From Campanula takesimana (Eukaryota > Streptophyta > Magnoliopsida > Asterales > Campanulaceae): a DNA stretch of 64,000 nt. The position numbers were made by a program, and so were the translations under genes. Within the stretch, counting starts at the first letter, position 1. Each line of letters starts with the position of its first letter. The stretch covers positions 223,361-287,360 of the forward strand of contig JAOWBW010001476.1 in the NCBI GenBank assembly GCA_026119855.1, given 5' to 3'. A model generated the notes under the pieces. That model was given only the letters and a program-made list of their open reading frames with translations, made no database searches and was not told the origin of the DNA. Shown here piece by piece: positions 34,144 to 45,440 of the stretch.

Positions 34144-34348
34144 TATATATATTAAAGTTGGTGAGGAGAGTCATGGTGTTGCCACATAGACAAGTCTTAG
34201 AGAAAGGTTGCATTTGGTGTTGCCACATCATTACCACTCTTATAAATAAGAGACTTTTCAAATTCTTTTTCTTAGCTAATAGTATTAGCTAATAGAATTA
34301 TTTACTATAATATGTAACTATTAGAGTTAACTACTATAGTAACTAATA

Positions 34349-34440
34349 CTTATAATAGTAATAGTTACTATAATAGGTAACTATTATAGTTAACTACTAT
34401 AATAACTAATACTTATAATAGTAATAGTTACTATAATAGT
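34349..34440. repeat. 63-bp AT-rich repeat, two units
   Basis: TATAATAGTAATAG starts at 34351 and 34414. Copy 2 of the Helitron has five such units. Confidence 0.8.
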
Positions 34441-34463
34441 TAACTATTAATAGTTAACTATTA

Positions 34464-34734
34464 CTCCCTACGTCCCAGAGTAAGAGTCATACTTTCTATT
34501 TTGGTACATCCCAGAGTAAAAGTCTTTTTTCAAAAAATAGCAAAGAATATTTACTATTTATCTCACTCATTCTCTCTCCTACTTTACTTTTATAGTCAGA
34601 AAACCAATCAACTTATTATTCCATCACACTCATTCTCTCTCCTAATTTACGTTTACACTCACAACACTTACTTCCATAATTTCATAATCTCCGTGCAAAT
34701 GAGAGGTATGACTCTTACTCCGGAACAGAGGGAG
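34464..34734. mobile_element. Stowaway MITE shared by both Helitron copies
   Basis: TA-flanked, ends CTCCCTACGTCCCAGAGTAA and TTACTCCGGAACAGAGGGAG. Orthologous copy at 46613-46887 in the same internal position. Confidence 0.85.
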
Positions 34735-35194
34735 TAATATTTAACTATTATAACTAACTAAGTACTATTAATAATATTAGTTAATTATAATAGTTAAATA
34801 TAATTGTTAACTATAATAGTTACTATATAAGTTAATTATTATTATTAATAGTATTAGTTAATCATAATTGTTACAATATATAACTATTGCTATTAATTAT
34901 ATTATTTAATTATAATAGTTACTATATATGTTAACTATTACTATTAATACCATCTAGTTTTTTGAAATATTCATACATCAAACTTAAATGTACTTCTAAA
35001 TTAAGTAAAAAATATATTTATTACAACTATGTACAACCAAAGCTATGAAAATGTTTTGATTAATTTAAAATATACATATATTTTCAAATAAAATTATTAT
35101 GTTAATGTATCAATTAAAAACATTAAAAAAGAAAAATACAAAAACATTAATGTAATAGATTCCCGTTCAGAGCACGTGTTACCTACTAGTACTA

Positions 35195-35233
35195 GTGATA
35201 GTGATAGTGATAGTGATAGTGATAGTGATAGTA
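35195..35233. repeat. GTGATA microsatellite
   Basis: Six tandem GTGATA units directly follow the Helitron 3' end. Confidence 0.9.
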
Positions 35234-35472
35234 ATGTTTATATAGAAAAGGAGAAAGTTGGTGCCCAATGCTTATGTTATGGTCAAGCACCATATTAAAG
35301 TGTGAAGAAAAAGGTTAGGCTCTGTCAATTAATTTTGACCACCATTTCATAGCAGTGTTTATCATTACATTACCTGTGAATGGGATAGGTAACAACTGTG
35401 AATGGAGTGGGTAACAACTGCAAAATCGCATTATATAGCTCGTGTTTGGACGATCCGAAAATAAATGTAGTA

Positions 35473-35722
35473 CTACCTCTCTCTCTAAATGAGTGTCCAA
35501 ATTTCATTTTAAGGAATATAACTTTTTGTACAATTTGGTGACAAATTTCATATATAATCTTGTAATTCTCTTTACAAATATTTAGTTTTTGCAAATATAA
35601 AGAGACTGATGAAAAAAATTTCAAAAAAAAAATAATTTAGAGACAAAGTTATGATCAAAATAGACACTTATTTTGGGATAAAAATTTCCTAATATTGGAC
35701 ACTCATTTAGGGACAGAAGAAG
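35473..35722. mobile_element. Stowaway-like MITE
   Basis: TA-flanked, inner ends TCTAAATGAGTGTCCAA and TTGGACACTCATTTAGGGAC are inverted. Confidence 0.75.
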
Positions 35723-35727
35723 TAATA

Positions 35728-35951
35728 CTTTTTATTTTCGTTTATCTCAAAATAAATGTCGTCTTACTAAAAATAGGATATAAAGTTTGGTGATTTTCTT
35801 ATACTGCTCATTCTTATAGGCACACGCATTGAAATGTCATAAGAGGTGTCATTATGATCATAAAAATAAATTGGGGCAATCTAAGATATATAACTAAAAG
35901 TTTAAAAACATTGACTTGTTAACAATGACATTTATTTTGAGACAGATGAAG
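35728..35951. mobile_element. Stowaway-like MITE, diverged
   Basis: Ends TTATCTCAAAATAAATGTCG and GACATTTATTTTGAGACAGA are inverted; TA at both sides. Confidence 0.65.
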
Positions 35952-36217
35952 TATTGTTTATTTGACCATGTTCTAATAATCAGGAAAATCTATATTATAG
36001 TATTTCAAAGTTGGTAAAACTTACCCTGAGGATGACACGTAAGCCAAAAATGAGTTTTTTTGATTTAGAGGATGCCATGTAATATGACTTTTGGAATCAT
36101 GGAGGCTTTTGACATTCTTCTACCTAGGTAAAAATAATAAGTAATATCCATAGATATGATAGTGGGTAATTTAGTGACTCTATAAGAAGATAAGAAGAGA
36201 TTCATATCTAATAGAAT

Positions 36218-36297
36218 ATGTACTCTTATATATAGAGTATTAGACTAGGTAGACATATACTCTTATATATAGAGTATTAGACTAGGTATGGTTTGGA
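36218..36297. repeat. About 40-bp direct duplication
   Basis: TACTCTTATATATAGAGTAT and the following ATTAGACTAGGTA occur twice. TACTCTTATATATAGAGTA is itself a palindrome. Confidence 0.8.
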
Positions 36298-36707
36298 TGC
36301 ATTAAAGAACAATTCATTAAGAAGTGAGTTTTTAGTTTTTGACTATTCAAATTTTCATAATTCAATGGCTTTGATCCTTTCATGTATTCCAAGAGACAAT
36401 ATATTATTCAAAACCATTGAATTATGATGGAATTCTTAAAGTTTAAAGTATCAAGTGAACTTGAAATCATAGAAAATGAAAAGATAAGATGAACCATTGT
36501 AATAAATAATGCTAAAATCTAAAAAGTCTCTAACTTACGTTTTATTAATATGACTTGCATTTATGCTAACATATAAAAAGTTTCTAACTTACATATTATT
36601 AATATGACTTGCATTCATGATCTCATAAGTTATAAGACTCTTCAACTTTAAAGACTACTACATAAATATAAAAACCAAACATTTATTTATCAAATAGTAC
36701 TTTTAAG

Positions 36708-37155
36708 TAGGGATGACCAAAACCGGTTCCGGGCCCGGTTCCGGTTCGGCATATATGTGACCCTGAACCGGCCCGCGCTTACACCGGTTCCGGTCATCAC
36801 AATCCGGTTCCGGTACGGTTCCGGTCCGGTTCCGGGTTCAGTCCACGCTACCTTTTTTTTTTTTTTTTATCATACAATAATGAATAAACATGTTAAAATT
36901 TATTAAAAGACAAGAGATTTTAATTTTATAATACACTAATGAATAAACATGTTAAAATTTATTGAAAAATAAGAGATTTTTATTGTTTTTAATGGAAATG
37001 CCGATCCGGTTTCGGTTCACCATATATGTGACCCTGAACCGGCCCGTGCTTACCACGGTTCCGGTTACTCCGGTTCCGGTTTACTCCCCGGTTTGCTCCG
37101 GTTCCGGACTTTTCCGGTACGGTTTTCCGGTTCCGGTCCGGTTTGGCCATCCCTA
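36708..37155. mobile_element. hAT-like MITE, rich in GGTTCCGG
   Basis: Terminal TAGGGATGACCAAAACCGG and CCGGTTTGGCCATCCCTA. A perfect 8-bp target duplication CTTTTAAG lies at 36700-36707 and 37156-37163. The subterminal parts carry many CCGGTTCCGG units on both sides of an AT-rich centre. Confidence 0.9.
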
Positions 37156-37249
37156 CTTTTAAGCTCTCAACTCTACCAAAAAGACACCCTTCTCATTTTA
37201 GATGCAAGGATAATTTCATTGTTCATACTTTTCTATACATAAATGAAGC

Positions 37250-37900
37250 CAGAGGGAAAAAGACGACGCAGTGATTTATCAACCCTCCATATCGGTAATA
37301 TAATATTCTATTTCAATATTTCATGCATTATATACTAACTATTGTATTTTTTGTTATATTAATTTTTGTAGGTATTCCTTCAAAAGAAATTGCTAAAAAT
37401 AAATCGTGCTATGAAGCGTGCTTATTTGATGAGTAAAAAAAATAAAAAAGGAAGTTCAAATTTACAAGTGAAAGAGGAGGAAGGAACAAGCATGTCGAAA
37501 GATGGAAGATAAACTTTTTTCGGCCAATCAGGTTTGAAGTCAGGTTTCTTCCATATAACTAAAGTTTCTTGCAGAGTTTATGAATAATATTTGTAATAAA
37601 ATTTTGGAAATTTGGGTAGTTAACCTATACACACAAGCGGCACACACAACACACATGCAATTTTCCATATCCTCAAACTTTTATTTTGTTTACAGATTCA
37701 TCAATCCGTACATCACAACGGACGAATAGTTCCAGGAAAATAAATTTACTATTGGATAATGAAATTGGTACCACATCCAATTTCAATGTTAGGACATCAG
37801 GTATGTTGAATTTGTTAATTTAATAGAGTATGTAAAATTGTTGCAGTTAATTACTTAGATTTAGTTAATTACAAAGATTTAGAGAAAACTACAATAGCTA
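37250..37900 (+). other. Unrecognised exon-like fragments
   Basis: A stretch encoding PEGKRRRSDLSTLHI is followed by GTAATATA, and after TTTTTGTAG by GIPSKEIAKNKSCYEACLFD, then a stop. A third stretch (about 37695-37800) encodes SSIRTSQRTNSS and LDNEIGTTSNFN between TTTACAG and GTATGTTG. These look like gene pieces separated by introns, possibly captured by or native to the Helitron-like host. No family is recognised. Confidence 0.3.
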
Positions 37901-37958
37901 TTGTATCTAACATATCAATTCGGACGGAAGGAGTATATAGGCAGTTAGGGCTAAGTAT

Positions 37959-38518
37959 TGTTGGAATAGAGATAAACCGTGAACTAGCGATCTAAGTAGA
38001 AGAAATCAGCAAAGTCGCAGAGCAGGTGATGCTCGGCCGAGCAGGGTAAAAGACTCGGGCGAGCGACTCGGGCGAGTCAAGGCTGAGGAGCGGCCATGCG
38101 TTAACGGGCAAAAAAAGGCACCTTCTGATCAAGGGTCCTCGGCCGAGCGGATCTGGTGACTCGACCGAGCTGCTCGGGCGAGCGTGCAAAAGGGAACGGC
38201 CGATCCGCTGCTGGACGGGAATATGCTGAATTTCGGGAATTCTAATTAGACAAGGGTTTGGTCTCATTCTAGGTTTTGTATATAAACAGGGTTCCACCCC
38301 CATACTCATTGTAACTCCATATTTACATATTATAGTCCAAGATCCTGGCTTGGTAGTGCCCCTAGACATAGTCAAACATATTGACGAACTGGGTAATCAA
38401 TTTCTTGTGTTCGTTTTGTCTTTTGCTTTGGGTTTCTTATTTCTTGTACTTGTTTGTGGTGTCGGGTTTTCTTGCGATTTGCTTGGGTGTTGGGTTGAGA
38501 AGGGCTTTTTCCAGAACG
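37959..38518 (+). mobile_element. 5' LTR of small copia element
   Basis: 560 bp, starts TGTTGGAATAG; target duplication AGTAT at 37954-37958. Six CTCGGSCGAG-type 10-bp dyads lie in the first 250 bp. A TATA-like TTGTATATAAACAGG is at about 38275. Confidence 0.9.
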
Positions 38519-38520
38519 AC

Positions 38521-38533
38521 TGGTATCTAGAGC
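38521..38533 (+). other. Primer-binding site of small copia element
   Basis: TGGTATCTAGAGC, an initiator tRNA-Met site with one extra base relative to TGGTATCAGAGC, two bases after the LTR. Confidence 0.8.
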
Positions 38534-38589
38534 TCTGGTTCATCGATTCGTGTTTATCTGATGATTAGGGTTTGTTCAAGAAATCAAGA

Positions 38590-40179
38590 ATGGGCAAGAA
38601 CAAACAAGCGGTGGAGAAATTCGATGGGTCTGACTATGGGTTTTGGAGGATGCAAATAGAGGATCTCTTGTATAATAAGGATCTCTATAAGCCTCTAACA
38701 GGAGTCAAGCAGGAAAGCGAAAAACAGGAAGACTGGGATCTTATGGATCGGAAAGCCTTAGGGGTGGTTTGATCTACTTTGTCGAAGTGGATCGCGAAGA
38801 CTACCAAGAAGGCGAAAACCACCAAGGAGCTATTGGATTATCTTACTGAGAGATTTGAAACTCCATCTGCTGCAAATAAGGTTGATTTGATACGCAAGAT
38901 GAGTAGTCTCAAGATGCAAGAGGGAGGATCCATAGCTAAACACATAGATGAGTTTATGGATGTTATAGACTCAATGACTGCATTGGAGATTACTTTCGGT
39001 GACGAGGTTCATGCGTGTTTATTGCTAGCGTTTTTACCAGGAAGTTGGAGCGGAACGGTGACAACATTAAATGCTTTAGCGGGTAAGAACAAATTAAAGT
39101 ATGATGATGTTAAGGACTTCCTCTTGGGCGAGGAAAATCGCATAAAGAAGTTGGGGACACTGTCTACTTCGGAATCGATCTTGGCTAAAACTAGTAGGGG
39201 AAGGCCGTGTTCTAGATATAAAGGGAGAACAGGGTCAATGGAAAGTGTAATCGGGGGTGGGGATCAGTCTGTGGAGAACAAAGAAAGATCAAGGTTTGCA
39301 AGAGGATCGGTAGAGTGCTATCATTGTAAGGAGTTAGGACACTACAAGAGGGATTATCCCATGCGAGGGGATAAATCGGCGAATGTGATAATCGAAGGTG
39401 ACGATGTACTGATTCTGAGCGTTAGTAGTGCGCTAGAATCATGGGTGCTGGATTCGGGGGCATCATTCCACTCATGCGGGCAAGCAGGGGCGGTGGAAAA
39501 TTACACTTCCGGTGATTTCAGAAAGGTCTATCTGGCGGATGGCGAGCCTTTAGAAATCAAGGGGAAGGGGGATGTCAGAATAGGAGCATCGGACGGGAAG
39601 GTCTTACATCTACAAGGGGTCAAACATATTCCGGGTTTGAAAAAGAACCTGATTTCAGTTGGGCAGCTGGGTGAAGAAGGTTACACGGTAACTTTTAGCT
39701 GCAGGAACTGGGTTATTACCAAGGAGGATTGTGAGATCGCTCGGGGTAATAGGGAAGGAAGATTGTACTTGACAAACACCAAGGACAGTATCGCGGTGGC
39801 GTCAGCCAAGGGTGATACGGATTTGTGGCGCTGTCGATTGGGTCACATGGGTGAGAAGGGGGTATCCCCGGTAACTTCTCGGGGTGGTGTATCAAATTAC
39901 ATGACCTTCATGGATAATGGTGGGGAGTATGAGCTCAGGGAGTTTAAGGAATGCTGTGATGCGAGTGAGATTCTCATGGATATTCCAGACTCAGGTGGGA
40001 GTGAGATGGTTCATGATGACCAAGGACAAGGGGTCACTGAAGATGAACCACATACTCTAGGACCGGATATTCCGCTGCGCAGATCTAACAAAGAGTGTAG
40101 ATCGGATGGAAAGTCTCCAGGTTTCTCAAGCAAGGTGAAGTTAAAGCTGGGTATAGCTTCAACGGGGCTTGGAGAATAG
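38590..40179 (+). pseudogene. Compact copia gag-protease ORF of a deletion derivative
   Basis: ATG 38590 (MGKNKQAVEKFDGSDYGFW) opens a copia gag. One TGA at 38770 interrupts it, then 466 residues stay open to 40179. Seen in order: gag segments LLDYLTERFETPSAANKVDL and HIDEFMDVIDSM; the zinc knuckle CYHCKELGHYKRDY, where the last Cys of CCHC is Tyr; the protease site LDSGASFHSC; KVYLADGEPLEIKGKGDVRI; GLKKNLISVGQL; and the pre-integrase LWRCRLGHMGEKG. It then jumps to NGGEYELREFKECC, a late integrase piece, and an acidic end. Integrase core, RT and RNase H are absent. It would need enzymes from a related element to move. Confidence 0.85.
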
Positions 40180-40272
40180 GGGAGGATGATGGTACTACCA
40201 TGATCGAGGTGAGCACTATGGCACTAAGGATGAGTTGAAGACGGATACGGGGTTCGTATACAGGTTGATCTC

Positions 40273-40284
40273 TAAGTGGGAGAT
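40273..40284 (+). other. Polypurine tract of small copia element
   Basis: TAAGTGGGAGAT directly before the second LTR. Confidence 0.8.
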
Positions 40285-40834
40285 TGTTGGAATAGAGATA
40301 AACCAGGAACTAGCGATCTAAGTAGAAGAAATCAGCAAAGTCGCAGAGAAGATGATGTTCGGCCGAGCAGGGTAAAGGACTCGGCCGAGACACTCGGGCG
40401 AGTCAAGGCTGAGGAGCGGCCGTGCGTTAACGGGCAAAAAAAAAAGGCACCTTCTGATCAAGGGTGCTCGGTTGAGCGAATCTGGTGACTCGGGCGAGCG
40501 TGCAAAAGGGAGCGGCCGATCCGCTGCTGGACGGGAATATGCTGAATTTCGGGAATTCTAATTAGACTAGGGTTTGGTCTCATTCTAGGTTTTGTATATA
40601 AACAGGATTCTGCCCCCATACTCATTGTAACTCCATATTTACATATTATAGTGCAAGATCCTGGCTTGGTAGTGCCCCCAGACGTAGTCAAACATATTGA
40701 CGAACTGGGTAATCAATTTCTTGTGTTCGTTTTGTCTTTTGCTTTGGGTTTCTTATTTCTTGTGCTTGTTTGTGGTGTCGGGTTTTCTTGTGATTTGCTT
40801 GGGTGTTGGGTTGAGAAGGGCTTTTTCCACAACA
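40285..40834 (+). mobile_element. 3' LTR of small copia element
   Basis: 550 bp, starts TGTTGGAATAG, ends CCACAACA; target duplication AGTAT at 40835-40839. Five of the 10-bp dyads remain, and some substitutions separate it from the 5' LTR. Confidence 0.9.
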
Positions 40835-41216
40835 AGTATTAAGCAACGGGTCTTCATTTCATAACTTTTCATAGCTTCTCACATATGTGACTGAGTGTAT
40901 ACGTATATTAAATATTTTACAAAAACATACTCGCATTCCTATGACTATTCAACAATTTAGGAGAGAAATTTGCTTTCATCAGTAATTAAACTTAGGAGAA
41001 ATTCAAAACGGAAATTATTAACAAAAAGTTTGGAATGGAAGGAGTATAACTAACAAATCCAGTTTAACCTTCAAATAAATTATTTAAATTTCATTATCAA
41101 ATAATTTTAGCAATAACATGATCTTTTAAAAAAGTAAAAAAAATGAGACAATTTAAATTCACCATAATGTCATTAGGTGTTCTAGCTCCTGTGCGGAGCA
41201 CGGGTTTATTTTCTAG

Positions 41217-41840
41217 TAAAGAGAAATATTGAATCTTAAATAATGATCAAGATATTATGGAAGGACGTTAAGTGGATAATCATTTTCTTAAATACTTATG
41301 ATATTATCATTCATGAATGATAAAAATCACACGAGCTAGTGAAGGTAATATTTTAGAAATACCATGATAGATTTAAGAGTTTGTTTAATTTTTATTTCAA
41401 TTTTTTATATAACTTTTAAAATACGGAAAGTAAAGTAACTTACCAATACATTAATAATCATCATATACCTCTTAAAAAATGAGTAGTAAATCTCAAAGGG
41501 TTTGTGCTCGAGCGACAAGTTTAAGTTAGGGCAATGCTAGGCTTACAAAAGAAGTTTACAAAATGAAGAATACAAGATGTGGTGTCGATATTTCATTGGC
41601 TATATCGATAGTGGACCCGGCACACTCTAATTTAAAAAACCAACACAATTATGACACCTCATTTTGTAAGCCACATTTTGTACCTATCTTTTGTAACTTT
41701 ATTATTTTCCTTTTAAGTTATTCCGTCGTAGAGGTCTTAGATTCAATACCCCTGCTGACCAGAATTGAGAATAAGTGGTTAGAGATTATTATTTTTAACT
41801 CACTCATAAAAAAAAAAAAAGAGTGACTGAAAATTTGTTA
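41217..41840. other. AT-rich spacer
   Basis: No gene. CAATGCTAGGCTTACAAAA (41532) and CATTTTGTAAGCCACATTTTG (41669) look like diverged inverted ends of a small element, but boundaries are unclear. Confidence 0.4.
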
Positions 41841-42112
41841 CTCCCTCCGTCTCAGAGTATATATCCACCCTCCTATTTGCACGAAGATTAAATAATGGTG
41901 GAAGTGATGTAAGTGTTGTAGGTATAAAAGTAAAGTAGGAGAGAGAATGAGTGAGAGGGAATAGTAAGTTGATTGGTGTTGTGAGTATAAAGTAAGTAGG
42001 AGAGAGAATGAGTGAGAGGAATAGTAAAAATTCTTTGTCGTTTTAGGAAGTGAACATATACTCTGGGACATACTAAAAGGAAAGGTGGACATATACTTTA
42101 GAACGGAGGGAG
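41841..42112. mobile_element. Stowaway MITE
   Basis: TA-flanked, ends CTCCCTCCGTCTCAGAGTAT and TATACTTTAGAACGGAGGGAG (the last base run is inverted to the first). Confidence 0.85.
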
Positions 42113-42991
42113 TATATCATTGTTCGGAAGTACATAGGGCATGTTTGTTAATTTAATTAGAAGCATATAAAAATAAAAGAAATTTAAAAGTAAACGTGTT
42201 TAGTAAATAAATAGTATACTCTCTTTATTCTAAACTGATTTCAATTTTAAATTAACGCTCAAAGATCATTTTTAATAATGACCAAAAAAATAAGGACAAT
42301 CATTTTGAAACTGATGAAGTATCATTTACTAAATCAAGAATCTATTTTTTTTTAAATACAAAGCGACTAATCAAATTTATTCACAATAAAAAAAGAGATG
42401 CACTCTACAAAGATTGAAGGCTCACCCCTAATATGAATAGATTTTGATCTTTTAAACTACAACAACGACAGTGTTGATCGAAATTTTGAGAGGCTCGAAT
42501 TTCAGTACTAGTAGTAAAATTCGGAATATGCCTCAATCCAATATTTAAAAAAAAAAAAAAAAAATCCTTTTTGAACAATATTTTGCGTTGAGCACCGAAC
42601 ATACTAGAGAATCCGGGTTGATAACTACACGTCCAACAGAGATCTCAAAATCCACAAAGCATCCTGGTAAACTACAATGACCACTTTTTTGTTGTGAGAT
42701 GCGAAATTCGTCCTTTACATTTTCAAAAAGAAGAAAACAACATACAAACAAATAAACTTAGGCTCTCAACAGAGGAGAGAAAACAACGGCTCTCAACAAA
42801 GAAAAAAAATGATTATAACAAAAAAAATTAAAAACAAAAATAAAAAGTTACGAACTAAACAAAATTGAAAACAACTCCTCAATTTTGGGTAATTTCAATA
42901 GATTAAAATTAAAAAAATTAAAAAAGAATTCTTTTTACCAAATTAATGATTTGAGCTCTACTTTCATTTAACAAATACGGTTAAGTTACAG
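42113..42991. other. AT-rich spacer
   Basis: Homopolymers (A at 42546-42563) and no recognisable gene or element. Confidence 0.6.
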
Positions 42992-43060
42992 TTTGTACAT
43001 ACTCCGTATTTGTTTTTTTTTTTTTCAAAAAAACAAAAACAAATACGGAGTATGTACAAA
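42992..43060. repeat. 69-bp near-perfect palindrome
   Basis: The arm TTTGTACATACTCCGTATTT is repeated in inverse at 43041-43060, joined by T- and A-rich loop sequence. Confidence 0.9.
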
Positions 43061-43319
43061 AATTGATTTTTTTTTTTTGGCAAACCCGACAATGCAATCT
43101 CCAAAGTGTGATTTAGTGCATAATTTGCTCTCTTTACCTTTAATTAGTGCATACTTTTTGTTCATTTACCCTTTAAATATACTCAAATGGTCACATCTCT
43201 CACAACTCAAACAGCATGTTCTGTGCTATTTTAAGTGCATAATTTTGTCTCATTACTCTTTTAATTATACTCAAATAGTCAAATGGTCTCATCTCTCATA
43301 CTTGCATAGCATGTTCTAT
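43061..43319. repeat. Short direct repeats
   Basis: TACTCAAATGGTCACATCTCTCA-like segments recur at about 43180 and 43276 with TAGTGCATA/AAGTGCATA motifs. No gene. Confidence 0.4.
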
Positions 43320-43489
43320 GAGTTCAGATCTCTTGTACCACTTTGTGTGCTACTCCATGTGCCATAAGTAATCCAGCCGTTAATATATTTGAATAATATT
43401 AATAAAATGTTAATTTTAAAAACTGTGAGCCGTTGGATTACTTGTGGCACAGAGAGTAGCACACATAGTGGTACAGGAGATCTGGACTC
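43320..43489. mobile_element. 170-bp MITE with 9-bp target duplication
   Basis: Inverted ends GAGTTCAGATCTCTTGTACC and GGTACAGGAGATCTGGACTC; flanks ATGTTCTAT at 43311-43319 and 43490-43498. The 9-bp duplication suggests a Mutator-like family. Confidence 0.85.
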
Positions 43490-43708
43490 ATGTTCTATGC
43501 TAGCAGCCACTGGATTCAATGATTTTAAAATAAATATAATTAAATATGTATGACAAGAATGTTATCCTTTGAATATTTTTTGTTTCAATTTTTCTAACTG
43601 GTACCCTTAGGGCATATGATAGAATTTAAATATGGTAGTGAATTTATGTAAGTGGGGTGGCAAATAGGTGTTTCGATTACCCAATGAGTGTTATCCACTT
43701 TTAAACTA

Positions 43709-44626
43709 GGGAGGGGCTAATGTCACTAAAAAATACAAATTGTACTCATCCACTACATTTTTTGTTAATAGACATAATTGTCCTTAGATATTTTAAGAAT
43801 TACTTTATTAGAGACTATATACACTACAAATTTTCTCATCCACTACATTATTAATATAGTATGTAATTGATTATGATAGAGATACAGTTTGCATAAAATG
43901 ACTTAACTTCTTTCTTAATTAATTAATTTCTATAGTAATTTGTTTAATTTTCTTCATTGAATTAATTTCCAATTTAGTTTATATTTCTATTTTTCATATT
44001 TTCTTTTTGCACAGTAATTAAAATCATCAAATTACATGTAGTTCGTCCCTTCAATAACTTTAACTTTTTAATGAAAATCATAACCTTGAAAAAAGTTGAT
44101 GTAGTATTAGAAATTATCAGCATATTCTTCAATATTTTATATACTATATAAAATTTATTAGTGAATGACTCACTTATAATCTATTTTAATATATACTTGA
44201 ACATAATAATTTTAATAAATTTTGTACATTGGCAGCAAAGATTTAATTTATCAATAAAAGGTCAACATATACTGTATATATTTATTAAAAACAGTTCACC
44301 ATCAAGTATATAATAAAAGTGCATAAACTATAGTTTTAAGATTGTATAATTTATTCAAAATTTATTTATGTTATCACTTTCATAATTTATTGCATATAAT
44401 TTTTGTTTACTACTATGATTAAATTAATTATTTTGGAGATTGATAAAGAATAATAGAAAAATAATATATAATTTTACCGAGTAATAATAAATGGAATGGA
44501 TATGCACATTTGGTAAGTCTAACTAGTTTACTTGTAAGGGTAAATGAGTCAACTAAATGAACTTAATACTAAAAATAATTGTGTTGTAGTGAAAAAGTAT
44601 TTTATGTAGTGGCAATAGCCACTCCC
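43709..44626. mobile_element. AT-rich non-autonomous element with 9-bp target duplication
   Basis: Ends GGGAGGGGCTAATGTCACTA and TAGTGGCAATAGCCACTCCC are inverted. Perfect direct repeat TTTAAACTA at 43700-43708 and 44627-44635. No open frame. Probably Mutator-like. Confidence 0.75.
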
Positions 44627-44889
44627 TTTAAACTATTGTACAAGATACAATGTACAATACTTCAAAGCATGATGAAAAATTAATGGGTATACCCATTGGA
44701 CACAATTTGCCACCCCTAATGTAACTATAGCAACTTTTAGTAATATATTGAGATATTTTAAGTAAAATTGTTGTAATTACATAGATTCACTGCCGTATTT
44801 TAAGTTTTAGTTTTACAAAATTATATTATTTATAATTATTTTTATATTTATTGACATACATAAACTCATAAAATTGTTATAGCGAGCGT

Positions 44890-45389
44890 TAGACATGCCC
44901 GGTTCATGTGAACCGCCGGTTCCCGGTTCATGAACCACCAGTTCACGGTTCACAATATGGATGAACCTTATAAAATCGCCTATACCCAGTTCACGGTTTA
45001 TACGGTTCGTTTTTTATTTTAATTATTTTTAAAGTATTTAACGGAAAAATAGATGAAAGTTATAACGAAATTGATTGAGGTCACCCCATTTCAAGTAAAA
45101 TTAGTTGTTTTGTTAAAATAAAATTAACAAAAAAGTGGATGAAAGTCATAAAAAGATTAATAAAATAGATGAAAGTTATATGGAAAATGTTAAAAATCTC
45201 AAGGTTCATGTTTCACGGTTCAACGGTTCATGAACCGCCGGGATAGAGCCTATGAACCTTATAAAACCGTGAACCGCCAGTTCACGGTTCACCCCGGTTC
45301 AAAGTTATACGGTTCACGTTTTTTGGTGGTTTTTCACGGTTCATGAACCTCCGGTTCGCCGGTTCATATGAACCTTTTGGGCATGTCTA
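44890..45389. mobile_element. hAT-like MITE, GGTTCA-rich
   Basis: Terminal TAGACATGCCC and GGGCATGTCTA; 8-bp flanks GCGAGCGT and GTGAGCAT match at 6 of 8. Both ends are packed with GGTTCATGAACC palindromes. Confidence 0.75.
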
Positions 45390-45440
45390 GTGAGCATTTT
45401 GCTTCGCATCTGCAATGTGCGATCGTGATAGTACCATATA

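Larger units (their letters stand above)
33891..35189 (+). mobile_element. Helitron-like element, copy 1
   Basis: The 5' end TCTATATATA follows an A. The 3' end is a short GC hairpin (CCCGT..CACG) followed by CTAG, then T, as in plant Helitrons. A homologous copy lies at 46103-48902. A Stowaway (33903-34143) has inserted within the 5' TA run, and another (34464-34734) is shared with copy 2. No Rep/helicase gene is present; it is non-autonomous and mostly AT-rich with tandem TAATAGT motifs. Confidence 0.65.
35989..41216 (+). mobile_element. Large Helitron-like element (tentative)
   Basis: TCTATATTATAG follows an A at 35988. At the other end a GTGC-GGA-GCAC hairpin is followed by a T-rich stretch and CTAG at 41213-41216, then T. 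The ends resemble those of the smaller Helitrons nearby. The interior contains a hAT MITE (36708-37155), exon-like fragments (37250-37900) and a complete small copia element (37959-40834). Pairing of these two ends is inferred. Confidence 0.4.
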
